Shown here: piece by piece, positions 17,999 through 26,787 of the stretch | Numbering within the stretch: position 1 is the stretch's first letter | Layout: every line of letters starts with the position of its first letter | Assembly: GCF_003797775.2 (NCBI RefSeq) | Contig: NZ_CP060725.1 | Coordinates: forward strand, 1,978,001-2,042,000 | Reading direction: 5' to 3' | Length of the DNA: 64,000 bases | Source of the DNA: Sphingopyxis sp. OPL5 | Lineage (GTDB): Bacteria > Pseudomonadota > Alphaproteobacteria > Sphingomonadales > Sphingomonadaceae | The notes under the pieces: model-generated | What the model was told of the DNA's origin: nothing | Databases searched by the model: none | The model's input: the letters and a program-made list of their open reading frames with translations, nothing else | Translations under genes and position numbers: made by a program

Positions 17999-18024
17999 GG
18001 GTAAAAGCCGACTTTGATGGGTGG
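17999..18024 (-). promoter_or_regulatory. TTACCC direct repeat upstream of the TonB receptor
   Basis: On the minus strand CCACCC (18024-18019) and TTACCC (18004-17999) lie exactly 20 bp apart and face the receptor gene. On the plus strand ATACCC (18038-18043) and TTACCC (18046-18051) face the CoA-transferase but with 8-bp spacing. The 305-bp intergenic region holds no gene that I can support. Confidence 0.45.
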
Positions 18025-18138
18025 ATTTTGCTTCCCGATACCCGCTTACCCGCGGCTAACTGCGGATAATTCGGCGGTCATCGCGACCCGAACGCCCCCG
18101 GAACCGGGTAGCACATATTGCCAGAAGGCAAGATTTTA

Positions 18139-18178
18139 TCTCTATTTGTGATAATTTTCGTCTCTATATGGGAACAAA
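18139..18178 (+). promoter_or_regulatory. TCTCTAT direct repeat before the CoA-transferase
   Basis: TCTCTAT occurs at 18139-18145 and 18161-18167, 22 bp apart, and the second runs into TCTCTATATGGGAACAAA, a near copy of the sequence before the aldehyde dehydrogenase (980-963). It lies just upstream of the ribosome site, consistent with a repressor operator or core promoter. Confidence 0.45.
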
Positions 18179-18197
18179 ATCGCCAAGGGAGAGAGAC

Positions 18198-19388
18198 ATG
18201 CTGCCGCTGTTGCAAGGGGTCCGGATCATCGAGGTCGGCGCGGTCGTGCTCGGCCCCTATGCCGGCCAGATCCTCGCCGACCTTGGCGCTGAGGTGATCA
18301 AGGTCGAAGCGCTCGAGGGCGACATCGCGCGCCACGCCCATCCCGCCGGTCCAGGCGGCGGCGCTCTGTTCCTCAACAACAACCGCAACAAACGGATGCT
18401 CGCGATCGACCTCAAGAAACCCGAAGGCAAAGCCGCTCTCGACCGGCTGATCCGCACCGCCGACGTCCTTTTCCACAATATGCGCGTCGATGCCGCCGAG
18501 CGGCTGGGACTCGGTTTCGATGCGGTCGCGGCGATCAACCCCGACATCATCCATTGCGCCGCGATCGGTTTCGGGCAGCGCGGACCCTATCGCGACCGGC
18601 CGGCATTCGACGACATCATCCAGGCAGCGAGCGGGCTGGCGGGACTCGAAGCTGCGACCGGCGCCGATCCGCGCTTCGTGCCGACGGTGCTGGCCGACAA
18701 GGTCGCGGCGCTGCATGCCGTCTATGGCATCATGGCGGCGCTGGTCGCGCGCGCGAACGGGCGGAGCGGCGCGATCAAGGTCGAGGTTCCGATGTTCGAG
18801 GCGCTCGCCGCCTTCCTGCTCAACGAACATCTCGCGGGCGCGACCTTCGCGGTCGACGGCGAACCCGGCTACCCGCGCATCCTGTCGCCCAATCGCCGCC
18901 CGTTTCGCACGGCGGACGGCTGGATCGCGGTGCTGCCCTATACCGACCGGCAGTGGCGGTCCTTCCTGACCGAGGTCGGCCGCGACGACGTCATCGCGCA
19001 GCCGTGGTTCGCCGACCCGCGCCAACGCCCCGCGCATATCGACACCCTCTATGCGATCGTCGCCGGGAGCCTGCCGGCGCGGACGACCGCCGCATGGCTC
19101 GACGCGCTTTCGGGGCGCGACATTCCCTGCTCGCGCGTCCCCGACCTGCCCGGCCTGCTCGACGACCCGCATCTGGCCGAGATCGGCTTTTTCGACGTGC
19201 CGGCGGACTATCCCGACGGCATCCGGCGCACGCTGCCGCAGCCGGTGCTGTTCGACGGCGTCGCATCGGTTCCCGATGTCGCGCCGCGCGCGCTGGGCGC
19301 CGACAGCCGTGCGATCCTGCGCGAGGCGGGGCTCGACGAAGGCGAGATCGACACGCTCATCGACAGCGGCGTCGTCGACGCGGCCTGA
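18198..19388 (+). CDS. CaiB/BaiF (family III) CoA-transferase
   Basis: 396-residue cytoplasmic enzyme that moves CoA between carboxylic acids. The typical start 'LQGVRIIEVGAVVLGPYAGQ' is followed by 'LADLGAEVIKVE', 'NKRMLAIDLKKPEGKAALDR' and 'HNMRVDAAERLGLG'. The family's catalytic Asp probably corresponds to the conserved Asp in the 'PAFDDIIQAASGL' region. The ATG at 18198 follows GGGAGAG; an in-frame ATG at 18168 lies inside the regulatory repeat. It ends 1 bp from a convergent esterase gene. Shared upstream sequence with the aldehyde dehydrogenase suggests they act in one acid-activation route. Confidence 0.9.
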   Translation: MLPLLQGVRIIEVGAVVLGPYAGQILADLGAEVIKVEALEGDIARHAHPAGPGGGALFLNNNRNKRMLAIDLKKPEGKAALDRLIRTADVLFHNMRVDAAERLGLGFDAVAAINPDIIHCAAIGFGQRGPYRDRPAFDDIIQAASGLAGLEAATGADPRFVPTVLADKVAALHAVYGIMAALVARANGRSGAIKVEVPMFEALAAFLLNEHLAGATFAVDGEPGYPRILSPNRRPFRTADGWIAVLPYTDRQWRSFLTEVGRDDVIAQPWFADPRQRPAHIDTLYAIVAGSLPARTTAAWLDALSGRDIPCSRVPDLPGLLDDPHLAEIGFFDVPADYPDGIRRTLPQPVLFDGVASVPDVAPRALGADSRAILREAGLDEGEIDTLIDSGVVDAA

Positions 19389-20336
19389 TCAGCCGAACCG
19401 GCGGCGGATGAAGGCGGCACCGTCGCGGATCGCGCGGCGCGCGACCTCGGCGATCGACATCGCCTCCAGAAAGCTGTGCGTCGCCCCGGCATAGATGCGC
19501 GCCTCGGTATCGACCCCCGCGGCTTCGAGCCGCGCTTCCATCGCGATCGACTGCTCAGTCAGCAGGTCGCATTCGGGGATCACCAGCAACACGGGCGGCA
19601 GGCCGGCGAGTTCGGCGTGGATCGGACAGGCAAAGGGATCCTGCGCGCCCGCCGCGATGTCGACGAGATAATTGGCATAATAGCCCTGGGCCTCGGCGCG
19701 ATCCATGATCGACCCCGGCCCGCCGAAAAGGGCTTCGGCACGGTCGGAGACCGCGGGCGTGAAATAGCCATAGTTGGAGAGGATCGCGCGGATCAGCCCG
19801 CCCTCGCCCTGCGCGCGCAGCCGCAGCGCGGTCGCGAAGCAGAGATTGGCGCCCGCCGAATCACCGCCCATCGCGATCCGCGCCGGATCGATCCCCAGCG
19901 TCGCGCCATGCGCCCCGAGCCACAGCATCAGCGCCTCGATGCGGTCGAGCGCGACAGGATATTTATGTTCGGGCGACAGCGGATAATCGACGCCGACCAC
20001 CACGAAGCCGCCCGCCGCGGCATATTCGCGCATCAGCCGGTCGTGCGTGTCGATCGAGAACAGGGTGAAGCCGCCGCCGTGGAGATAGACGAGCGCCGGC
20101 GCGGGCGCCGCCACGCCTTCGGGCCGGTAGACGCGGATGCGCAACTCCCCCGCGCCGGCGTCGAAGCGGCGTTCGAACGTCTCCGCCATGACAGGGCCGC
20201 CCGCCGTCCAGTGCGCGCGCACCGCCTCCGACACCGCGCGCTGTTCGGGAAAGTCGAGCGTGTCGAACGGCGGATGGGCCGCCCAGCGCTGCTTCATGAT
20301 CGCCAGAAATTCAACGATTTCGGGGTCAATCGTCAT
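19389..20336 (-). CDS. Alpha/beta hydrolase fold-3 esterase (HSL family)
   Basis: 315-residue esterase of the hormone-sensitive-lipase family. The oxyanion-hole motif 'VYLHGGGF', nucleophile elbow 'GGDSAGANL', acid region 'IPECDLLTEQ' and terminal 'ATHSFLE' are all intact. No signal peptide, so cytoplasmic. The ATG at 20336 overlaps the stop of the upstream amidohydrolase gene (ATGA); the frame extends five codons further without support. It is the last gene of an eight-gene minus-strand operon beginning near 30036. Confidence 0.92.
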   Translation of the reverse strand: MTIDPEIVEFLAIMKQRWAAHPPFDTLDFPEQRAVSEAVRAHWTAGGPVMAETFERRFDAGAGELRIRVYRPEGVAAPAPALVYLHGGGFTLFSIDTHDRLMREYAAAGGFVVVGVDYPLSPEHKYPVALDRIEALMLWLGAHGATLGIDPARIAMGGDSAGANLCFATALRLRAQGEGGLIRAILSNYGYFTPAVSDRAEALFGGPGSIMDRAEAQGYYANYLVDIAAGAQDPFACPIHAELAGLPPVLLVIPECDLLTEQSIAMEARLEAAGVDTEARIYAGATHSFLEAMSIAEVARRAIRDGAAFIRRRFG

Positions 20337-23300
20337 TTTACCGGCAGCCACTGCGCGTCCCTCTCAGCGTCGATGTAGGGCGACGCGGGCATCTTGCGCG
20401 CGGTCGGCCACAGTTCGTCAAGCGTCGCGGCGTCGAACAATTGCCCGCCGCGCATCACCAGTTTGATCGACATCGTCTTGCGGATGTCGGTCAGCGGGTC
20501 TTCGTCGAACACCACGAGGTCGGCATATTTGCCCGGTTCGATGGTGCCCATGTCGGCGAGCCGTCCGATCGTCTCTGCCGCCCCGGCAGTCGCCGCATGC
20601 AGCACCGCCATCGGCTTCATCCCGCCGAGCGCATGGCCCTCCATTTCGTAGTGAAAGCCGATCCCCGGCTCGTCGCCGTGCGATCCCATGCCGACGAGCG
20701 CGCCGCTTTCGGCGAGCTTGGCCGCATCGGCGGCCAGCGCGGGCATGCGCGACGCCGCGAGCGAACCCCAGGGCCGGAAACCGAGCTTGTGCGCGATCGC
20801 CGACGGCGACCAGAAATGCCGCACCTTGGGATCGAGCGCGGGATCGTGCATCGACACATAATAATGCCGCCCCGACGGACCGCTGGTGTTGATGAGCAGC
20901 GTCGCAACATAGCTGGTGCGCATGCGCTGATAGAGGCCGACGACATCCTCGCCGAACGGCGTGATCGGCAACGCATGTTCGTTGCCGGCATAGCCGTCGA
21001 TGATCTGGGTCAGCATCAGCTTGGGATTATGGCTGCCCTCGGTCGTCGGGACGATGCCCTGTTCGCGCGCCGCCATCGCGATCCATTGCCGCACGGTTCG
21101 GCTCTCTCCGCGATATTGCTTGATGTTGCGCAGCCCCCAGGCGTCGCGATAGCGGCGCAGCACGTCGCGCACCTGGTCGAGCGAGGTGAAACGCTCCTTG
21201 GAAAAGAGCGCCGGGCCGGTCGAGCGGAGCCGCGGCCCGATCACCAGCCCCGCATCGATCAGATCCTGATAGGCGATCTGGTCGATGCCCAAGGTCGAGG
21301 GATCGAAGGACGTGGTGACGCCGAACGCAAGCCGTGCCGGCAGGTCCCATTCGTCGTAACCGATGACGTTGCGGCGCACCCCGCCGATATGGTCATGATC
21401 GTCGATGAAGCCCGGGACGACGGTCTTGCCGCCGAGTTCACGCTCGGGCGTGCCGCTCGGCACCGCAAGGCTGCCACGCGGCCCGACGGCCACGATCCGG
21501 TCGCCGCCGATCAAAATGTCGGCATCGTCGACGATCTTGTCGCCGCCCGCCATCGTCAGCGCCCGCGCACCGCGCAGCAAGAGGCTGCCCGCCGGCCGGG
21601 CACGCGGCATTTCGGCGACGAGTTCGACATGTTTCGCGGGCGGGGTCGCCGTGGCGTCAGGCAGGACCTGCAAATAGTTGCCAACCGTCCAGATCAGGCT
21701 GCCGTCGGCGCGCCAGTCGAAGAAGTCGGCGCCCATGCGCGTGACCTTCCGCCCCGTCGTGTCGGCGGCGGTCAGGTCGACCGCCACCTTGGGATCGGCG
21801 GGCACGGGCAGCACATACAGCTGTTCGCTCGTCTGCGCCGCGATCCATTGGCCGTCGGGACTGATCCGCAAATCGTCGGCGTCGGCGAGCCGCTCGGTAA
21901 AATAATAGTCCTGCGCCTTCACCGACGCGACGACACGCTGCGTCCCGCGCGCCAGATCGATGGCGACCAGCCCGTCGCTGCCGAGCAGATAGGTCGTACC
22001 CGGTTCGCCGCGCACGAAATGCGGCCGCTGGCCGAGCGCGCCGCTGGTAACGACTCGCGCCGGCCCACCCGCCGCAGGCAATGCCACGAGGTCGGCGGGG
22101 CGCACCGTGCCGAATTCGAAGCTGGTCTGTTGCCGCGCCGCCGCCGGCGAGCGGACCGCGAGGATATTCGCGCCATCAGGCGTGAAGGCGGGATGGGTGT
22201 AGAAGGCCGAAACATCGCTGACCTTCACCGGCGTGCCGGAGCCGTCGGCGGCGATGCTCCACACCGCGCCGCCCGCGCGCTCGCTCCAGGTGACATAGGC
22301 GATGCGCGACCCGTCCGGGCTCCAGCCCGGCAGCGAGGCGGGGTCGCCGCTGATCGGCAGGCGCAGCGCCTTGCCGCCATCGACCGGCTGGACATAGACG
22401 CTGCCGAGCGCGGCATAGGCGACGCGCTGGCCGTCAGGCGACGGCGACGTCCCCTGCAACAATTTGGCGCGGACCGGGCCGGTGTCTTCGCGAAAACCGA
22501 TCCGGGTGCTCGGGCCGACCGCCAGCTTCAGCCGCGCGGTGAAGGGCACCGGCGTCGCCGCCGCCCCGTCGATCGGCCGCCGCTCGATCCGCCCCTGCCA
22601 GGCGATCAGGATCGCCTGCCCATCAGGCGTGAAGGCATAGCGCGGGATCAGGTCGAGCGAGGCCGCGCCGTTCATCAGGTCGGCGGGCGCGGGGCCCAGA
22701 TCGCGGTCGTCGCCGGTCGCGAGGTCGCGCAACCGCAGCCGCGTCTCCGCTAGCCGCCGCGTCGCATAGGCGAGTTTGCTGCCGTCGGGCGAAATCGCAG
22801 GTCGGAAGAAAGTCTCCTTCCCCGCCTCGCGCCCGCCCGAATTGCCGACGACGGTCTGTTCGGCGCCGGTGGCCAGATCGCGGCGGACGATCGTCCATGC
22901 CACCGGTTCGGCAAAATCATTGTCACCGACGCGGCGAGCGAAATAGAGATATTTGCCGTCGCGCGACGCCGCGGCGCCAAGCGTGCTTTGCCAGGCATCG
23001 CGCGGTGCATCGGCGGACGGCTTGGCCGGCGCAACCAGTTCGCCCGGCCCGCCATCGACCGGATGGCGCCACAATTCATAGCGATCGATGCGGATACGGT
23101 AGCGGCTGACATAGATCGACTTTCCGTCGGCACTCCATTCGGGCGAGGTGCGCACCGCGCCCTCGTCTTCGTCGCTGATCCGCCGCGCGCCGCTGCCATC
23201 GGTGTGCGCGATCCAGACATTGTCGCCGCCCGAGCGATCGCTGACATAGGCGATCCATTGCCCGTCGGGCGAAAAGGTCGGCTGCACCTCGAACGCCATG

Positions 23301-23542
23301 CCCGTCGCGATCGGCACCGCCTTGCCGCCGGCAGCGGGCAACGCATAGATTTCGCCGAGCATGTCGAAGAGGATCGTCTTGCCGTCGGGCGAGATCGCCA
23401 GCGACATGAAGGTGCCGCTCGACACCTGATAGTCGAGCGTTCTTGCGGGCTTCATCGGCAGCGCGGTTTCGTCGGCGGCGAAGGTCGCCACCGGCATCGC
23501 CAGCGCCCATGCCGATACCAGTCCCCATATCGCGCGTTTCAT
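20333..23542 (-). CDS. Secreted PD40 beta-propeller/amidohydrolase fusion
   Basis: 1069-residue exported protein (signal peptide ending near 'ATFAADE'). Residues ~40-600 carry repeated TolB/PD40 propeller motifs ('ISPDGKTILFDMLGEIYALP', 'FSPDGQWIAYVSD', 'WSPDGSRIAYVTW'). The last ~400 residues are an amidohydrolase with HxH in 'VPGFIDDHDHIGG', a His in 'TTEGSHNP', and 'VGMGSHGDEPGIGFHYEMEG' near the C-terminal metal/substrate site. This architecture occurs in secreted peptidase-like amidohydrolases, where the propeller may gate or bind peptide. AAGGGGG precedes the ATG. It follows the YncE-like gene by 13 bp and is coupled to the esterase. Confidence 0.88.
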   Translation of the reverse strand: MKRAIWGLVSAWALAMPVATFAADETALPMKPARTLDYQVSSGTFMSLAISPDGKTILFDMLGEIYALPAAGGKAVPIATGMAFEVQPTFSPDGQWIAYVSDRSGGDNVWIAHTDGSGARRISDEDEGAVRTSPEWSADGKSIYVSRYRIRIDRYELWRHPVDGGPGELVAPAKPSADAPRDAWQSTLGAAASRDGKYLYFARRVGDNDFAEPVAWTIVRRDLATGAEQTVVGNSGGREAGKETFFRPAISPDGSKLAYATRRLAETRLRLRDLATGDDRDLGPAPADLMNGAASLDLIPRYAFTPDGQAILIAWQGRIERRPIDGAAATPVPFTARLKLAVGPSTRIGFREDTGPVRAKLLQGTSPSPDGQRVAYAALGSVYVQPVDGGKALRLPISGDPASLPGWSPDGSRIAYVTWSERAGGAVWSIAADGSGTPVKVSDVSAFYTHPAFTPDGANILAVRSPAAARQQTSFEFGTVRPADLVALPAAGGPARVVTSGALGQRPHFVRGEPGTTYLLGSDGLVAIDLARGTQRVVASVKAQDYYFTERLADADDLRISPDGQWIAAQTSEQLYVLPVPADPKVAVDLTAADTTGRKVTRMGADFFDWRADGSLIWTVGNYLQVLPDATATPPAKHVELVAEMPRARPAGSLLLRGARALTMAGGDKIVDDADILIGGDRIVAVGPRGSLAVPSGTPERELGGKTVVPGFIDDHDHIGGVRRNVIGYDEWDLPARLAFGVTTSFDPSTLGIDQIAYQDLIDAGLVIGPRLRSTGPALFSKERFTSLDQVRDVLRRYRDAWGLRNIKQYRGESRTVRQWIAMAAREQGIVPTTEGSHNPKLMLTQIIDGYAGNEHALPITPFGEDVVGLYQRMRTSYVATLLINTSGPSGRHYYVSMHDPALDPKVRHFWSPSAIAHKLGFRPWGSLAASRMPALAADAAKLAESGALVGMGSHGDEPGIGFHYEMEGHALGGMKPMAVLHAATAGAAETIGRLADMGTIEPGKYADLVVFDEDPLTDIRKTMSIKLVMRGGQLFDAATLDELWPTARKMPASPYIDAERDAQWLPVK

Positions 23543-23555
23543 ATCGCTGCCCCCT

Positions 23556-24605
23556 TCAATATGGTTGCCATGTCTCGACCCGGAAGCTGTCGGGATGGTA
23601 GCGCGTCACTTCTTCGCCGCCATCCTTGCCGGGAAAATCGGTCGAGTCCGCATTGACCAGATAGAGACGGCCGGTGCGATGATCGATGTCCATCATGCGG
23701 GCGCCGAACGCGGTGCGGATCGTGGCGACGACACGCAGGCTGTCGGGCCCGTCGCGCTGGATGACCGTCATCGACCCTTCGTAATTGCTGCTGACGATCC
23801 GCTCGCGCTCTTCGTCATAGGCGAGCGCGTCGAGCCCCTTGCCGATCGGCACGCGCGACAGGATGGCGCCGCTTGCCGGATCCATCAGGAACACCGCGGG
23901 TTTGTCGCCGCCGCACGCACCGAGCAGGCGGTCGGTCGCGGCGAGATATTTCATCTTCGACACATTGCAGCCGACGTCCCAGCGCGCCTGTTCCTTGAGC
24001 GTCGCCGAATCGAGCCGGAGGACGAGGCCGTCGAGCCGGGCGGGCGCATAGAGATGGCCTTTGCCGTCAGCGGCGGGATCGTCCATCTTGCGAAAGGGAA
24101 AGCGCGTCGTCCGCAGCAGCTTGCCCGTCGCGGCGTCGAGGCTGAACCAGGTCGCCTCGCTGGGCCGGGTGCCGGTGATGATATGAAGCTGCCCCGTCGC
24201 GGGATCGAGCGAGCCGCTGTTGAGCCCGCCGTCGCCGGCGAGCGGCGTCCGCGCGATGAGTTTCAGCGTCTTGAGATCGAAGCTCAGCAGCGAGCCGTCG
24301 GCCATCGCAACATAGCCGCGATTATATTTCGGAAGCAGGATCGGGCCGTTGGCGCCGACCGAATTTTCGATCGTCGCGACGGCTTGCCCGCGATCGACGT
24401 CATAGACGGTCAGCCCATCCTTCAGCCGCGCCATGAACAACCGCGAGGTGCCGGGTTCGAACTTCACATAATCCCAGCCCGTATCGCCGCTCGGCAGCGT
24501 CACGCTGTTCGTCATCGCATAAGGCAGATCGGGCGCCGCGTCCTGCGCGAGGGCCGGGGCGCCGCACAGCAGCGCGGCGGCCCAGAGAAGCGAGATCGGT
24601 TTCAT
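23556..24605 (-). CDS. Secreted YncE-like beta-propeller protein
   Basis: 349-residue periplasmic protein with a signal peptide ('LLWAAALLCGAPALAQ') and a predicted seven-bladed propeller of YncE type ('GTSRLFMARLKDGLTVYDVD', 'LLSFDLKTLKLIARTPLAG', 'YLVNADSTDFPG'). No catalytic motif is visible; such proteins bind ligands or support periplasmic enzymes. The ATG at 24605 is chosen because the signal peptide starts there and GGAG lies upstream; the frame extends 36 codons further into the MFS gene end. It is a middle member of the long minus-strand operon. Confidence 0.82.
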   Translation of the reverse strand: MKPISLLWAAALLCGAPALAQDAAPDLPYAMTNSVTLPSGDTGWDYVKFEPGTSRLFMARLKDGLTVYDVDRGQAVATIENSVGANGPILLPKYNRGYVAMADGSLLSFDLKTLKLIARTPLAGDGGLNSGSLDPATGQLHIITGTRPSEATWFSLDAATGKLLRTTRFPFRKMDDPAADGKGHLYAPARLDGLVLRLDSATLKEQARWDVGCNVSKMKYLAATDRLLGACGGDKPAVFLMDPASGAILSRVPIGKGLDALAYDEERERIVSSNYEGSMTVIQRDGPDSLRVVATIRTAFGARMMDIDHRTGRLYLVNADSTDFPGKDGGEEVTRYHPDSFRVETWQPY

Positions 24606-24633
24606 CGGGAGAACTCCGGTTTCGAGGAATGGA

Positions 24634-25974
24634 TCAATGAAGATGGCCGTGCGCGCGCGGTTCGCGCATGCGCAGCGCGACGACGAACGCGACCGCGCAG
24701 ACCGCCGAGACATACCAGGCGAAGACCTGTTCGTGCCCCATCTGCTTGAGCGTCAGCGCCGCATATTCGGCGGTACCGCCGAAAATCGCCGACGCGATCG
24801 CATGGCCGAGCCCGACGCCGAGGGCGCGAACATTGGCGGGGAACAGCTCGGCTTTGAACAGCCCCGAGACCGAGGTGTAGAAACTCATGATCGCGAGCGC
24901 CGCGAATATCAGCAGCAGCGCGCTGCCCATCGTCTGCGCCTTGCCGATCGCACCGAGCAGCGGCACCGCGAACAGGGCCATCCCGCCGCTGAAGATCAGG
25001 AGGTTGGTTCGCCGCCCGATCCGGTCCGACAACAGACCGAGCAGCGGCTGGAGCAGCAGGAAGGCGAAGGTGACGATCAGCATCGTCCGGCTCGCGATCG
25101 TCACGTCCATGCCCGCAGTGTTGACCAGATATTTCTGCATATAGGTGGTGAAGGTGTAGAGCGTCACCGCCCCCGCCGCGCTGAGCGCCATCACCGTCAG
25201 CATCGCGCGCGGATGCTGCATCAGCGTCCGGAGCGATCCCGCCTCGTCGCCCTTGCCCGCTGGTTCCGCCGTCTCGTGCATCGCATCGCGGAACAGGATG
25301 AACACGCCGGCCAGCACCGCGCCGAGGAAGAAGGGAATGCGCCAGCCCCATTCGCGGATCGCCACGTCGCTCATCGCCGTCTGGAGCAGGAAGACCGTAA
25401 GCAGCGCGAACAATTGTCCGCCGATCAGCGTCACGAACTGGAACGAGGCGTAAAAGCCGCGCTTGCCCGGCTCGGCGATCTCGCTGAGATAGGTCGCCGC
25501 CGCGCCATATTGGCCGCCGGTCGAAAAGCCCTGCATCAATCGCGCCACCAGCAGCAGCGCGGGCGCCGCGGCGCCGATCGTCGCATAGGTCGGCAGGATC
25601 GCGACGAGCAGCGAGCCCGCGCCCATCAGCAGTACCGAGGCGATCATCGCGGCGCGGCGCCCGTGGCGGTCGGCATAGCGCCCGAAATACCAGCCCCCGA
25701 GCGGACGGATCAGGAACCCCGCGGCATAGATGGCGGCGACATTGATCAACTGCGCGGTGCGGTCGCCTTCGGGAAAGAAGGACGAGGCGAAATAGAGCGC
25801 GGTGTAGGCATAGGCATAGAAATCATACCATTCGATCAGATTGCCCGCCGACCCGGCCACCGCCGCGCGCGCGCGCGTCCGACGATCGAGCGCGTCCGGC
25901 GGCGCCGGGCGCGGGGCGGGCGCGGCGTCGGGATCGGCCGGTACGCCGGCCAGGCCGGACCTATCGGACATCAT
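24634..25974 (-). CDS. MFS transporter, metabolite:H+ symporter (MHS) family
   Basis: 446-residue inner-membrane transporter. It has the MHS signature 'SAGNLIEWYDFYAYAY' before the first segment, the loop 2-3 motif 'GRYADRHGRRAAM', and 'ARLMQGFSTGGQYGAAATYL' in segments 4-5, as in KgtP and ProP. MHS carriers bring in small organic acids or zwitterions such as proline, betaine and 2-oxoglutarate. The start ATGATG at 25974 follows AGGGAG. It lies between ProC (36 bp upstream) and the propeller gene, so it probably imports a product released by the secreted amidohydrolases. Confidence 0.9.
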   Translation of the reverse strand: MMSDRSGLAGVPADPDAAPAPRPAPPDALDRRTRARAAVAGSAGNLIEWYDFYAYAYTALYFASSFFPEGDRTAQLINVAAIYAAGFLIRPLGGWYFGRYADRHGRRAAMIASVLLMGAGSLLVAILPTYATIGAAAPALLLVARLMQGFSTGGQYGAAATYLSEIAEPGKRGFYASFQFVTLIGGQLFALLTVFLLQTAMSDVAIREWGWRIPFFLGAVLAGVFILFRDAMHETAEPAGKGDEAGSLRTLMQHPRAMLTVMALSAAGAVTLYTFTTYMQKYLVNTAGMDVTIASRTMLIVTFAFLLLQPLLGLLSDRIGRRTNLLIFSGGMALFAVPLLGAIGKAQTMGSALLLIFAALAIMSFYTSVSGLFKAELFPANVRALGVGLGHAIASAIFGGTAEYAALTLKQMGHEQVFAWYVSAVCAVAFVVALRMREPRAHGHLH

Positions 25975-26010
25975 CGTCTCCCTGCCGACATCGGCGCCGG
26001 TCCGTTCGGG

Positions 26011-26787
26011 TCAATCGGCAAGCGCGCGCGAACGCGCTGCGGCGGCCCTGACCACCGCCGCAGCGAGCCGGTCGATCGCATCGTCGCGGTCCATCTCGCC
26101 AAGCCCCGCCGCCGTGGTGCCGCCGGGACTCGTCACCTGGCGCCGAAGCTCTGCCAGTTCAGCGGAGTCCTGTTCCGCCAGCGCGGCGGCGCCGGTGAAG
26201 GTCGTGCGCGCGAGTTGCATCGCGAGCGGTGGCGGCAGACCCGCCTTTTCGCCCGCCAACGCCAGCGCCTCGGTAAAGCGGAAAAAATAAGCCGGGCCGC
26301 TCCCCGACACCGCGGTCACTGCGTCCATCTGCGCCTCGTCGTCGAGCCAGAGCAGCGCCCCGGTCGGGGCGAGCAAGGCTTCGACGCGTGCGCGGTCGGT
26401 GGCGTCGATCGCTTCGCCAGCGGCGGCGGCGGTGATACCGCGACCGATCGCGGCGGGCGTGTTGGGCATCGCGCGAACGATCCGCCGCGAACCGCTTAGC
26501 GCCCCGCTCAGTCCTGCCAGCGTGATCCCGGCCATGATCGACACGCAGAGCGCGCCGCCGTCCGCAAGCGGCCCGAGCGACGGCGCCAGCGATGCGAAGA
26601 CCTGCGGCTTGACCGCGAGCACCACCACCAGATCGTCGGATGCGAGCGCGTCGAGCCGGTCGACACGCGTCGCGCCATCGGGCAGCGCTTCGGCGAGCGG
26701 ATCATGGACGAATATATGTTCGCCGCCCGCCCAGCCGCGCGCCATCGCGCCGCCCATGCGTCCGCAACCGACGAGGAGCACGGGCAT
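26011..26787 (-). CDS. proC: Pyrroline-5-carboxylate reductase
   Basis: 258-residue cytoplasmic enzyme reducing 1-pyrroline-5-carboxylate to proline with NAD(P)H. It shows the nucleotide fold 'LLVGCGRMGGAMARGW', 'LAVKPQ', 'VRAMPNTPAAIGRGITA', and the signature region 'DAVTAVSGSGPAYFFRFTEA' with 'QVTSPGGTTAAGL'. Its start overlaps the stop of the upstream amidohydrolase (TGATG). Presence inside a secreted-amidohydrolase operon is unusual for the housekeeping enzyme, so a specialised role, for example on another cyclic imine, is possible. Confidence 0.93.
   Translation of the reverse strand: MPVLLVGCGRMGGAMARGWAGGEHIFVHDPLAEALPDGATRVDRLDALASDDLVVVLAVKPQVFASLAPSLGPLADGGALCVSIMAGITLAGLSGALSGSRRIVRAMPNTPAAIGRGITAAAAGEAIDATDRARVEALLAPTGALLWLDDEAQMDAVTAVSGSGPAYFFRFTEALALAGEKAGLPPPLAMQLARTTFTGAAALAEQDSAELAELRRQVTSPGGTTAAGLGEMDRDDAIDRLAAAVVRAAAARSRALAD

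Noticed and set aside
18038..18051. ATACCC and TTACCC 8 bp apart facing the CoA-transferase
   Set aside because: Spacing differs from the 20-22 bp seen elsewhere, so it was not counted as a firm site.
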